This document shows positions 28,115-35,572 of a stretch of 64,000 nucleotides of DNA, piece by piece. The notes below the pieces were generated by a model. It worked only from the letters and a program-made list of their open reading frames with translations, made no database searches and was not told where the DNA came from. Positions within the stretch are counted from its first letter, which is position 1, and every line of letters begins with the position of its first letter. Made by a program: the position numbers and the translations under genes. Source of the stretch: Microbispora catharanthi (GTDB lineage Bacteria; Actinomycetota; Actinomycetes; Streptosporangiales; Streptosporangiaceae); the NCBI RefSeq assembly GCF_006334915.2, contig NZ_VDMA02000031.1, positions 27,886 through 91,885 on the forward strand. Direction: 5' to 3'.

Positions 28115-28251
28115 GAGCCGGTGACGAGAGAGTGTGCCGGGGTGGGCGAAGCACTCTGGCCGGGCCTGTGAAGCCGGATTCCGCCTATCCGTTCCGCATG
28201 GACGCTGCGAGCGCCCGGCGCGCTTGCGCGAGCCACTGTCGTCAACGCCGT

Positions 28252-29271
28252 TCACTGGAGAAGCACGGCGCCGAGGGCGCTCGTGATGAGGATGGCGGCG
28301 AGGAGGACAGCCGTCGGCGGGAGCGATCGGCGGGAAGGCATGGACTGGTCGTCCAGAAGCAGGTCGTCGGGCGAGGGGCTTGCGGCGGCTGCACGGTAGG
28401 TGGCGGCCAATGGGATGCCGCGATACCAGTGGCGGGCCAGAGCCTGCCAGAGAAGGTGTTCATCAATGCCTGCTGTGTCCTGCTGACCGATCGCCGTGAG
28501 CAGGAGGGCGCGGTGGACGTCGAAGGTGACCTTGACCTGCTGGCCGTAGAGGCGTGCGCTGGGCAGAGCGGCCCGGTAGGCGAGGAGCGCGACGACACCC
28601 CCGGTGGCGTGACAAAGGAGAAACAGCCCAGGGTCGGCACCGGCGAGGATAAGGAAGATTCCGGAGGTGGCGCTGTAGGCAGCGGCGAGGGCGGAAACGG
28701 TGAGGAAGAACTCCAGTTCGGTGCGGGCGGCGATGAGGGCGGTGCGTTGCTCTTCGGGGAGCAACGGATACAAGCGCGGCCAGACGACGACGGCGTCTAG
28801 ACCGTAGCGGTCCTCGGGGTGTAGTTCGGCGTTCTTGAGGATGTTGCCGAGGCGAGTCGGCATGACCTCGGAGGGGTCGCTGGGATAGCTGGTGTGGAGA
28901 CGGGCGTAGTCCCGGTCGTCGACGGGGTCGAGGGCGGCCAGGCGGTTGCGGTGCCAGCGCAGGCCGAGGGCCCGTAGTGGACGGCCGATCAGGCCGGGCC
29001 AGTAGCCTTCATAGAGCCGGACGAGGGTGGTCGCGGCACTGGCCAGCCACGCGGCGGCGAGGAGCGCGACGACGAGGAACGCCAGCATGTGAATGATCTT
29101 GATGGTGACATCCTGCCGCTGCCAAGCGTTCACCGCGCCGGCGACTCCTCCCCTCGCGGCGGCCACGGTGAGAAGACAGCATCCGAGGAACGCCAGCACG
29201 GGAAGCAGACCGTTGAGGAAGAAACGGCGGTCCAGCAGCCCCCCGGCCTCCTTGACGACGGTACCGAGCAC
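28252..29271 (-). CDS. Membrane protein of CHAT operon, unknown function
   Basis: GTG 29271, four bases after the preceding stop, gives 339 residues. Two hydrophobic segments occur near residues 15-70, further segments near 180-225 and one at the C-terminus (TAVLLAAILITSALGAVLLQ). Between them is a soluble part with PTRLGNILKNAELHPEDRYG and AVVVWPRLYPLLPEEQR, a conserved combination in actinomycete membrane proteins of unknown role. Last of five genes; it is expected to act with the CHAT protein at the membrane. Confidence 0.72.
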   Translation of the reverse strand: MLGTVVKEAGGLLDRRFFLNGLLPVLAFLGCCLLTVAAARGGVAGAVNAWQRQDVTIKIIHMLAFLVVALLAAAWLASAATTLVRLYEGYWPGLIGRPLRALGLRWHRNRLAALDPVDDRDYARLHTSYPSDPSEVMPTRLGNILKNAELHPEDRYGLDAVVVWPRLYPLLPEEQRTALIAARTELEFFLTVSALAAAYSATSGIFLILAGADPGLFLLCHATGGVVALLAYRAALPSARLYGQQVKVTFDVHRALLLTAIGQQDTAGIDEHLLWQALARHWYRGIPLAATYRAAAASPSPDDLLLDDQSMPSRRSLPPTAVLLAAILITSALGAVLLQ

Positions 29272-29275
29272 GCCC

Positions 29276-29854
29276 TCAGCCGCCCATCTGCAGCCGGTGA
29301 CGGGGCGGTTCCGGGCGCTGGCACCAGGGCGGCGCGCTGTGCCGGTAGTGGGCCAGCCGGTTGAGATGGCCGCATCCGGGTTCCTGACAGACGACGGGCG
29401 CCAGGCCGGTCCGTGGCTGTCCGGGAAGGGTGGAGTCGCCGAGGCCGCCCGCTCCAGCCATGACGGGGGCCGGCGGCGTGTAGTCCGGTGAGGCGAGGTG
29501 AGCGGCGAACACCTCTGCCGGGACGATCCCGACGGTATGGTCGCCATCCCGAAGGACGAGCACCCTTACGCCCAGGTCGAGAAGGGTGACGGAGGGCGAG
29601 GCGGCGAACTCGGCGAAGGTCACGTCGGCGTCCACCTCGATGACAGGCGCGAGGCGGGGCACGGCCGTGCGCAGGTCGGGCTCGGCGACGTCGATCAGGT
29701 CGGCGTAGCGGACGGCGGCGACCGCGTGACCCGCGTCATCGTGGACGATCCCGAGGCTGCCGGACGCCAGAGCCGCGCGCGCCGCTTCGAGCCCTGTCCG
29801 CCACGGCAGGGCCGTAAAGAAGCCGTCGGCCTCGGACAGCAACGTCGGGCTCAT
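29276..29854 (-). CDS. CBS-like domain protein with C-terminal zinc-ribbon-like motif
   Basis: A 192-residue protein; its start overlaps the CHAT stop by 4 bp. Two weak CBS-like units can be seen (AARAALASGSLGIVHDDAGH.VAAV and LLDLGVRVLVLRDGDHTVGIVP). The C-terminus carries CQEPGCGHLNRLAHY and PWCQRPEPPRHRL; Cys residues in a CxxxxC...C pattern resemble a small zinc ribbon. Such proteins recur beside actinomycete CHAT genes. Possible role: nucleotide sensing and recruitment of a partner (inference). Confidence 0.65.
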   Translation of the reverse strand: MSPTLLSEADGFFTALPWRTGLEAARAALASGSLGIVHDDAGHAVAAVRYADLIDVAEPDLRTAVPRLAPVIEVDADVTFAEFAASPSVTLLDLGVRVLVLRDGDHTVGIVPAEVFAAHLASPDYTPPAPVMAGAGGLGDSTLPGQPRTGLAPVVCQEPGCGHLNRLAHYRHSAPPWCQRPEPPRHRLQMGG

Positions 29855-31044
29855 CGCCAGTCACCAACCAATACGAATGCGGCCCAATGATAGGGATTAC
29901 TGTAGATTCGCCGTTTGTAGTCGGGGGAACGATCCGCGGCCGAGGCTGCCCACCTGCTACGGGTCTCCGCCGCCAAGAACCGGGCAGCCCGGTCACCGTC
30001 CGGATCGGCGGCGTCGAGGAGACGGCTATAGGCGTCACGGGCTGCGGTGAAGTCGCCGCACCGGAATCGGACATCGGCGATGTCCTCGGCATAGGAACCC
30101 GGCGCCTGCTCGCACCGGCGGATCACCTCGTCGCCGGTGATCGACCGCAGCGTGTTCTGAGCGCGCTGGAGCGCGACCGCTTTCCCGGCGCCGGCTGCGA
30201 GTTCGCGGTAGAAGTCGGCCATGAGCAGGCTTGCCGACAGTTCGTCGACGGCCCAGAGGGTGACGAGGACCGAGGCCGCCCCAGCGTAGATCAACGAGCG
30301 GGTCAGGCCGACGAGTTCGTCGCCCGGGCGGCGGGCGTTGACACCACTCTCACAGGCGCTGAGCGTGACGAGGTCCGCGCGGAGGGAGCGGTTGAGGATG
30401 CGCTCAGCGGTGAGATCGCCATCGGCGAGCGTGATGCCGGAACGGAGCGGCGACTCGGGCACGAACGTTCCGTGGCAGCCGAAGTGGACGATCCGCGCGG
30501 GTTCGGGACCGAGATCGGTGTCGAGAGCGGTGGAGGTGGCGTGCGGGCCGAGCCGGAGGACGGCGTCGTCGCCGAAGATGCGGGCGAGCTCTTCGGCCTG
30601 GCGGCGGGCGCGGGGCAGCGGCCGGTCGTGCGCGGTGTCGGCGTAGGCGAGCACGCGGCGCCGCGATGAGTCGTGCTTGGCCTGGCAGTACCGCATGACG
30701 GTCGCGCTGGGCGTGGTGCACAGCGGGTTGCGGGCCGCGAGGGGAGCGCCGTCCACATGGAGCATGCTGAACGGCAGATAGTGGAGAGTGTCGTGCGGGA
30801 CGATCCATACCAGGTCCCCGGGTGCGCTGACCTGGGCGAGAGGGGCGGTGAGCGCGGACAACGGCCCGTCTGCGGGCAAGGTGCCGTGGGCGTGCAGAGC
30901 GGAGACCAGTTCGGTGGTGTGAGCGCGCAGGGTGTCACGGGTCAGAGGGATGCGTTCGGTGCGTGGCGCGTCGGCGTCGTCGTCCAGGAGGAACAGGAAA
31001 GTCTCCCGTTCGGTGACGAAGTACTCGGCCAGCACGGTCCTCAC
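29851..31044 (-). CDS. CHAT-domain cysteine protease
   Basis: A 397-residue CHAT (caspase HetF-associated with TPRs) protein without its own TPR N-terminus. The catalytic pair is visible: His in VHFGCHGTF (about H191) and Cys in LVTLSACESG (C231). Other family motifs are PHDTLHYLPFSML, GDELVGLTRSLIYAGA and the C-terminal NPYHWAAFVLVG. An insertion of about 70 residues before that ending looks TPR-like (GDFTAARDAYSRLL). GTG 31044 overlaps the stop of the upstream TPR/membrane gene, which may supply the missing sensor part. CHAT proteases act in prokaryotic immunity and cell-death pathways; the substrate here is unknown. Confidence 0.9.
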   Translation of the reverse strand: MRTVLAEYFVTERETFLFLLDDDADAPRTERIPLTRDTLRAHTTELVSALHAHGTLPADGPLSALTAPLAQVSAPGDLVWIVPHDTLHYLPFSMLHVDGAPLAARNPLCTTPSATVMRYCQAKHDSSRRRVLAYADTAHDRPLPRARRQAEELARIFGDDAVLRLGPHATSTALDTDLGPEPARIVHFGCHGTFVPESPLRSGITLADGDLTAERILNRSLRADLVTLSACESGVNARRPGDELVGLTRSLIYAGAASVLVTLWAVDELSASLLMADFYRELAAGAGKAVALQRAQNTLRSITGDEVIRRCEQAPGSYAEDIADVRFRCGDFTAARDAYSRLLDAADPDGDRAARFLAAETRSRWAASAADRSPDYKRRIYSNPYHWAAFVLVGDWR

Positions 31045-33161
31045 CCGGACTCCTCGGGGCGCAGCAACGCTTTCACTTCGGCGAAGGTGAGAGGGGTACC
31101 GCGGGACAGGTTCACATACTCCTCCCCTGCCAGGTCGACGGCGGCGATGCGGTCCTGCACCCTCGCGAGGGCGGACAGGGCGTCACGCAGGCCACGCAGC
31201 GCCGCCTCACTGCCGGCCGGGGTGCCGGCGGCGGCGAGGGCGGCCCGCCTGTCGGCGACGATCCGCCGCGCTTCGGCCTCGGCGGCGACGAGGTCGGGTG
31301 GGGCGGTGGCACCGGGCGGGACAGTGGTGCCCAGCAGTTCCAGCAGCCCGCGGGACCGGGCCCGCTCCACCAGGGCGAACGCTGCCGCGCGTGGTGTTCG
31401 CGGCCAGGGGCCGCCGCCTTCGGGGGCGTCCAGGAGCAGGCCGAGGGTGAGGAGAGTGAGGCGTTCGATGGAGGCTCCCGTGCTGAGCCGTACCTCGTCG
31501 TCCAGGATCCGCATCCGGAGCGTCTCATAGACCTCGGCGGCCTGGTTGAGGGTGTGGTAGGCGCGCCAGGGAGCGCTGTCATGCTGGGCTCGACCCAGCT
31601 CGAGCAGGACGTAGAACGCGGCGACGAGCTGGTCGCTGGCCCGTAGCAGCCGGACGGCTTCCATGAGGAGTGCCTCGGCCTGGTCGCGGCGTCCCAGGTC
31701 CCACATCCGCAGGCCGAGTGCGGCGTGGTCGCGTGCCTGGCTGGGGGGCCAGCTGTCCAGTGCGATGGTAGGGGCGCTGGAGGGGGCGAACTGGCTGAAG
31801 TCGGCGACCGGGCCGGTCGCCAGGGCGAGGAGCCGGCCTGTGATGGAGATCGCCGACCGCTTGCGGGGCAGGCCGGCGGCTCGGTACTGCCTCAGGAGGC
31901 GGCGGCTGTCGCCCCAGCGAGGGCGCTGGGCCAAGGCTTCCGCCTTCAACTTCGCGGCTGGTTCGGGCTCGCCGAGCTCCTGGTGGACGAGCGAGACGGC
32001 CAGCAAGGTGTAGCGCCGGACAAGCGGGGTGAGGGTGGGGTCGTGGACGGGCGGGTCGAGGAGCGCCAGGCCGTCGGCGGGCGTCAGGACAAGGAACAGT
32101 TTCTCGCCGCTGGAGTTGAGGTAGGACAGCGCGGATTCCACAGCGGCGACGTCCTGGTGGCCTTCCTGCCGCCAGATCGTGCACGCTTCGGTGAACGACG
32201 CCCGGAATTCGTCGCGGTGGCCGGTGGCGGAATAGATGAGGGCTCGAGCGTAGGCGCAGTGGGCGCGGGCGAGGCGGAACCGGCGGCGGGCTTCGGGCGT
32301 GCGGGGGACCGCGTTTTCGGCACGTTCGAGTAGAGCGAGGGCGGCGTCGGCCCAGTCGAGTGAACGGAGCCCTGGACGGACGGTGAAGGCGCTGAGCCCG
32401 TCAAGATCGAGGGTCATGGCTCGGGTCTGCTGAACCGATCGGGCGGCCTCGTGGGCGAGAGTGTGGACGAAGCCGAGGTCGGGACGGCCGGACCGGTTGC
32501 GCACGAAGTCTCTCAGCCAGGGCTCTTCGAACAGGATTCGCCGGGTCTCGGCGTCACTGTCGAGGTAGTGGTGCGCGTCGTTGACTCGTGCCTCCCACCC
32601 CGGGGAACGCGACTGGACCGCCATACCCACGGAGCCGGGCAGATCGCAGATCGCCAGCCACAACGCCAGCCACAGTAACCCGGGAGAGTGGGTTTCGAGC
32701 GCGGCGTAGAGCACCAGGACACCCTTGTCGAACAGGACCCGGTAGGGATTGGACAGCAGCCAGACGACGGGGTGCAGGCGAAGCGTGTAGACGGGGCGCA
32801 TGATCAGCAGCGGGATCAGGGAGACCGCGAGGGCGGTCCACAGTTCGTTGCCGTGAAGTGCGGGGAGGCCGTTCCACAGCTTCTCGACCAGGAAGCCGAG
32901 GAACAAGCCGCCGATGACCTGCAGCCGCGTGAAGGACAGCTCGGCCCTGTGCCTCAGCTCTCTCATCTCCTCCATCAGGACCCGGTAGGAGCGGTACTGC
33001 AGCACGTAGTTCGCCGTGACGCACAATGCCGCGGCGGTCGTGATGTCCGGGCGGTCGACTCGTCCGAGAGCCGACGCGAGGGCGGTCGAAGCGAGGGGCA
33101 GGAACGTCGCGTAGAGGTAGAAGGCGCGGGCGGAGCGAGCTGTCGTCACTGGGCCGGTCAC
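31041..33161 (-). CDS. Membrane protein with TPR-like C-terminal region, CHAT partner
   Basis: GTG 33161 overlaps the upstream stop (GTGA) and gives 706 residues. The N-terminal about 200 residues have five to six hydrophobic segments. The remainder is helical and repeat-like (ALALLERAENAVPRTPEARR, LLMEAVRLLRASDQLVAAFY, AFALVERARSRGLLELLG). The last motif is common in the region that precedes CHAT catalytic domains, and the CHAT gene starts with a 4-bp overlap. The pair looks like a split membrane-TPR-CHAT protein. Confidence 0.78.
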   Translation of the reverse strand: MTGPVTTARSARAFYLYATFLPLASTALASALGRVDRPDITTAAALCVTANYVLQYRSYRVLMEEMRELRHRAELSFTRLQVIGGLFLGFLVEKLWNGLPALHGNELWTALAVSLIPLLIMRPVYTLRLHPVVWLLSNPYRVLFDKGVLVLYAALETHSPGLLWLALWLAICDLPGSVGMAVQSRSPGWEARVNDAHHYLDSDAETRRILFEEPWLRDFVRNRSGRPDLGFVHTLAHEAARSVQQTRAMTLDLDGLSAFTVRPGLRSLDWADAALALLERAENAVPRTPEARRRFRLARAHCAYARALIYSATGHRDEFRASFTEACTIWRQEGHQDVAAVESALSYLNSSGEKLFLVLTPADGLALLDPPVHDPTLTPLVRRYTLLAVSLVHQELGEPEPAAKLKAEALAQRPRWGDSRRLLRQYRAAGLPRKRSAISITGRLLALATGPVADFSQFAPSSAPTIALDSWPPSQARDHAALGLRMWDLGRRDQAEALLMEAVRLLRASDQLVAAFYVLLELGRAQHDSAPWRAYHTLNQAAEVYETLRMRILDDEVRLSTGASIERLTLLTLGLLLDAPEGGGPWPRTPRAAAFALVERARSRGLLELLGTTVPPGATAPPDLVAAEAEARRIVADRRAALAAAGTPAGSEAALRGLRDALSALARVQDRIAAVDLAGEEYVNLSRGTPLTFAEVKALLRPEESG

Positions 33162-34963
33162 CTCGCCACGGTCGCGATGGAGACCGTGCGCAGGTGACCT
33201 GCCTGGTCGGACAGGATCAGGGAGCTTTCCTCGGCGGTCCAGTAGGAGCGTAAGCGGCCTCCGGGCTCGCCCCTCCACGCGGAGCGCAGAGCGCGGGCCG
33301 TCATCCGCGGCGCCGGGAGGGTGGGGTCGTCACCGGTGAGCGCCGCTTCGGCCAGAGCGACGCAGGCGCGCAGGACGGGGACCGTCGTTCCTGCCCGCTG
33401 TAGCCGGTCGAAGGCTCTCGCGGCGTCGGCGGTCCGTCCGAGGCGAACGAGCAGAATGGCGACCATGGCGCGAGCGAACAGCTCGTGCGCGGGATGACGC
33501 AGGAGCATGCGACGGGTCGCGCAATCACGCCACTGGCGGCACGCCTCGTCCGGGGCCGCGGCCCGGGTGAGGACGATGGCGCGGCTCCAGGACACGACCG
33601 CGCGGGCGTTGCCGACGGCGTGGGCCAGCCGGGCCCGGTACTTGGCCGGGTAGTGAGGGCTCACCTCGCTGTCGACCAGGTCGAGAAGCCGATCGGCGAG
33701 GTCGACCCAGCACAGGGCGTCCAGGCCGGTCCGGTGAGCGGGATCTCCGGTGCTGTCACCGCGCGAGGCGAGAGCCGCACGCTTGGCGAGGGCGCGGATC
33801 AAGTTGAGGTCCGGCCGGGCCGGATGGTTGAGGATCGAGTCGCGAAGCCATTTCCCGGCCATGTTCCGGGCTCGGTCGGGATCTTCGGTCAGGAAGCCGA
33901 CGGAGGATCGGTAGGAGATGTACAACGGACCGGCTCGTCCGCGCCCGGCTGCGAGGGTCGCGGTCTCCGCCGCGGCCAGGAGCAGGGCGGCGGTGGCGAG
34001 CCCGGGACGCGGGTGAAGGGCGGCCAGAGCGACCGCCGCGAACCCGCTGGTCAAGGGTGCGCGGATCAGCGTTACGGCGACTCGCATGGGCGTCGGCAAT
34101 GTGCGGTCGAGGCGTGCGGTGAGTTCGACCAGCAGCCACGGAAGGGTCACCCACGCGGCAAGGAAGAACCCTCCGGCGACACCGGTGGGGCCGCGGCTCC
34201 ATAGATCGGCGCAGGCCGCGCCGACGGGCCCGGCCGCCACCGCGAACGTGCCGCAGCGAAGCAGAGCGGTGCCGGCAAGGCGGGTCAGCCGGGCGAGCCG
34301 CTCGGGGATGGCCAGGCAGCACACGTCCGTCCAGGCAGCCTGGACGGCCACGAGCACAGCCGCGCCGGCCAGGGGCGCGCGGTCGGCCAGGCTGAATCCC
34401 AGGCCGGACACGACCACTGCGGCGAGCGGCGCGAGCCCGCCCAGCAACCCGATGACCCGCCAGAAAAATTCGGCCGGCGCGGTACCCATGATGACCGGCC
34501 CGTACCGGTTCATCGCGACGGCCATCCGCCAGACGCTGCGGCGGTTGTGCTCGGCGAGATGGAGGAACCTCAAGATGCCGCCCACAGCCAGCGGCGTCGC
34601 CCACCAGTACACGATCAACGGGTCCAGCGGCCACAGCAGAGCGTGCACCGCGACGCCGAGCCCCAGAAAACTCAGCCCGGCGATGCCGAGGGCAAGGCCG
34701 AGGACGGCGATGAGCGCGATCCCCGCCGTGCCGGCGTTCCCAAGCCGGACGAGCAGCGGAGCGAGCAGAGAGGCGATCCCGACGCCGATCGCTCCCAGGA
34801 GCACCACCATGCCCGGACTGTAAGTGCGGTAAGCCGGTCGTGCGATCTCCTTGGCCAATTGCGTGGACAGCCATCGGCGTTTGAACTCCTGGACGTTCAC
34901 CAGAGTCACAACCGCTGCCGCAACAGCCACCGCAGGCGTGACCACCGACGCGGTCGTCACCAC
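33158..34963 (-). CDS. Large membrane protein heading CHAT operon
   Basis: A 601-residue protein; GTG 34963 follows GGGAGGGGG. Residues about 1-330 contain some nine to ten hydrophobic segments; the C-terminal 250 residues are soluble and helical, TPR-like (RNMAGKWLRDSILNHPARPD, AMVAILLVRLGRTADAARAF). The architecture parallels the next gene (membrane part then helical repeats), suggesting two related membrane subunits. Function unknown. It heads a five-gene operon in which four junctions overlap or nearly touch. Confidence 0.75.
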   Translation of the reverse strand: MVTTASVVTPAVAVAAAVVTLVNVQEFKRRWLSTQLAKEIARPAYRTYSPGMVVLLGAIGVGIASLLAPLLVRLGNAGTAGIALIAVLGLALGIAGLSFLGLGVAVHALLWPLDPLIVYWWATPLAVGGILRFLHLAEHNRRSVWRMAVAMNRYGPVIMGTAPAEFFWRVIGLLGGLAPLAAVVVSGLGFSLADRAPLAGAAVLVAVQAAWTDVCCLAIPERLARLTRLAGTALLRCGTFAVAAGPVGAACADLWSRGPTGVAGGFFLAAWVTLPWLLVELTARLDRTLPTPMRVAVTLIRAPLTSGFAAVALAALHPRPGLATAALLLAAAETATLAAGRGRAGPLYISYRSSVGFLTEDPDRARNMAGKWLRDSILNHPARPDLNLIRALAKRAALASRGDSTGDPAHRTGLDALCWVDLADRLLDLVDSEVSPHYPAKYRARLAHAVGNARAVVSWSRAIVLTRAAAPDEACRQWRDCATRRMLLRHPAHELFARAMVAILLVRLGRTADAARAFDRLQRAGTTVPVLRACVALAEAALTGDDPTLPAPRMTARALRSAWRGEPGGRLRSYWTAEESSLILSDQAGHLRTVSIATVAR

Positions 34964-35424
34964 AGTCGACCCCCTCCCGCATGCCTGACTTTATCGGGAT
35001 TCTGCTGGCATCTGTAGCAATCGCCTAAACCGGCCAACCCCAGTTTGGAAGGGCCAAGCACCGTCAAACAGCGAAGTCAGTCCGCGCCGCCCTCTCACTC
35101 CTAAAAAACGCGCGTCATGCTCAATGCCCAACCGACCTGACCCTGAGCCGGAACAATCACGAGATATGATCCAGAACCGATTTTTGGGACTATACAAACA
35201 AATGGTGTAACTCCTAACCAAGGAGACACCTGGGACGAGTACGGTGATCCAGGCATCACCGAGCGGGTTCTGTCGTCGCCGTGCGCGGGCCGGGAGATTC
35301 GCCGGTCTGGAGGGCGGCGAAGTCGGCATGCGCCTGCTCGACGGCTTCGGGGTACGCCGCGCGCTTGGCGTGCTCGGCGAGCGCCCGGTAGTTGCTCGCG
35401 ACGGACGGGTTCCATCCCTTGCGC
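34964..35424. other. Intergenic stretch with A/T-rich core and gene scraps
   Basis: Bases about 34,985-35,240 are clearly less G/C-rich than the surroundings. A minus-strand frame reading VTPFVCIVPKIGSGSYLVIV to a stop at 35101 lacks the codon bias of its neighbours. From about 35,425 to a stop at 35256 the minus strand reads a high-GC scrap (WNPSVASNYRALAEHAKRAA, YPEAVEQAHADFAAL) that looks like the C-terminus of a lost gene. The right part could hold the promoter of the CHAT operon at 34963. Confidence 0.45.
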
Positions 35425-35565
35425 TTACTTCCTTGTCGGTGCGGGTGCGAGTCCTGCTGGTTCCGACTCGCGCAGCACGGCCCAGGCAGCGGCGCGCAGG
35501 TCAGGCGCCAGGAACAACATCATGAACGCGCCGACGACCAGGTCGCGCGGCGGCGCGGCCACCAC
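35425..35565 (-). CDS. Possible small protein downstream of TPR-CHAT gene
   Basis: Starting at tandem GTG codons seven bases after the CHAT stop, a 46-47-residue frame contains a hydrophobic stretch (RDLVVGAFMMLFLAPDLRAA, then AAWAVLRESE). Codon bias fits the genome but no clear ribosome site is present. It may be a translated coupled peptide or the tail of an older gene. Low confidence. Confidence 0.25.
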   Translation of the reverse strand: MVAAPPRDLVVGAFMMLFLAPDLRAAAWAVLRESEPAGLAPAPTRK

Positions 35566-35572
35566 CGCCTCG

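Noticed and set aside
34985..35260. A minus-strand gene ending at 35101 (VTPFVCIVPKIGSG region)
   Set aside because: Codon use is unlike the genome and the upstream part is out of frame with anything recognisable; kept only as an unexplained A/T-rich stretch.
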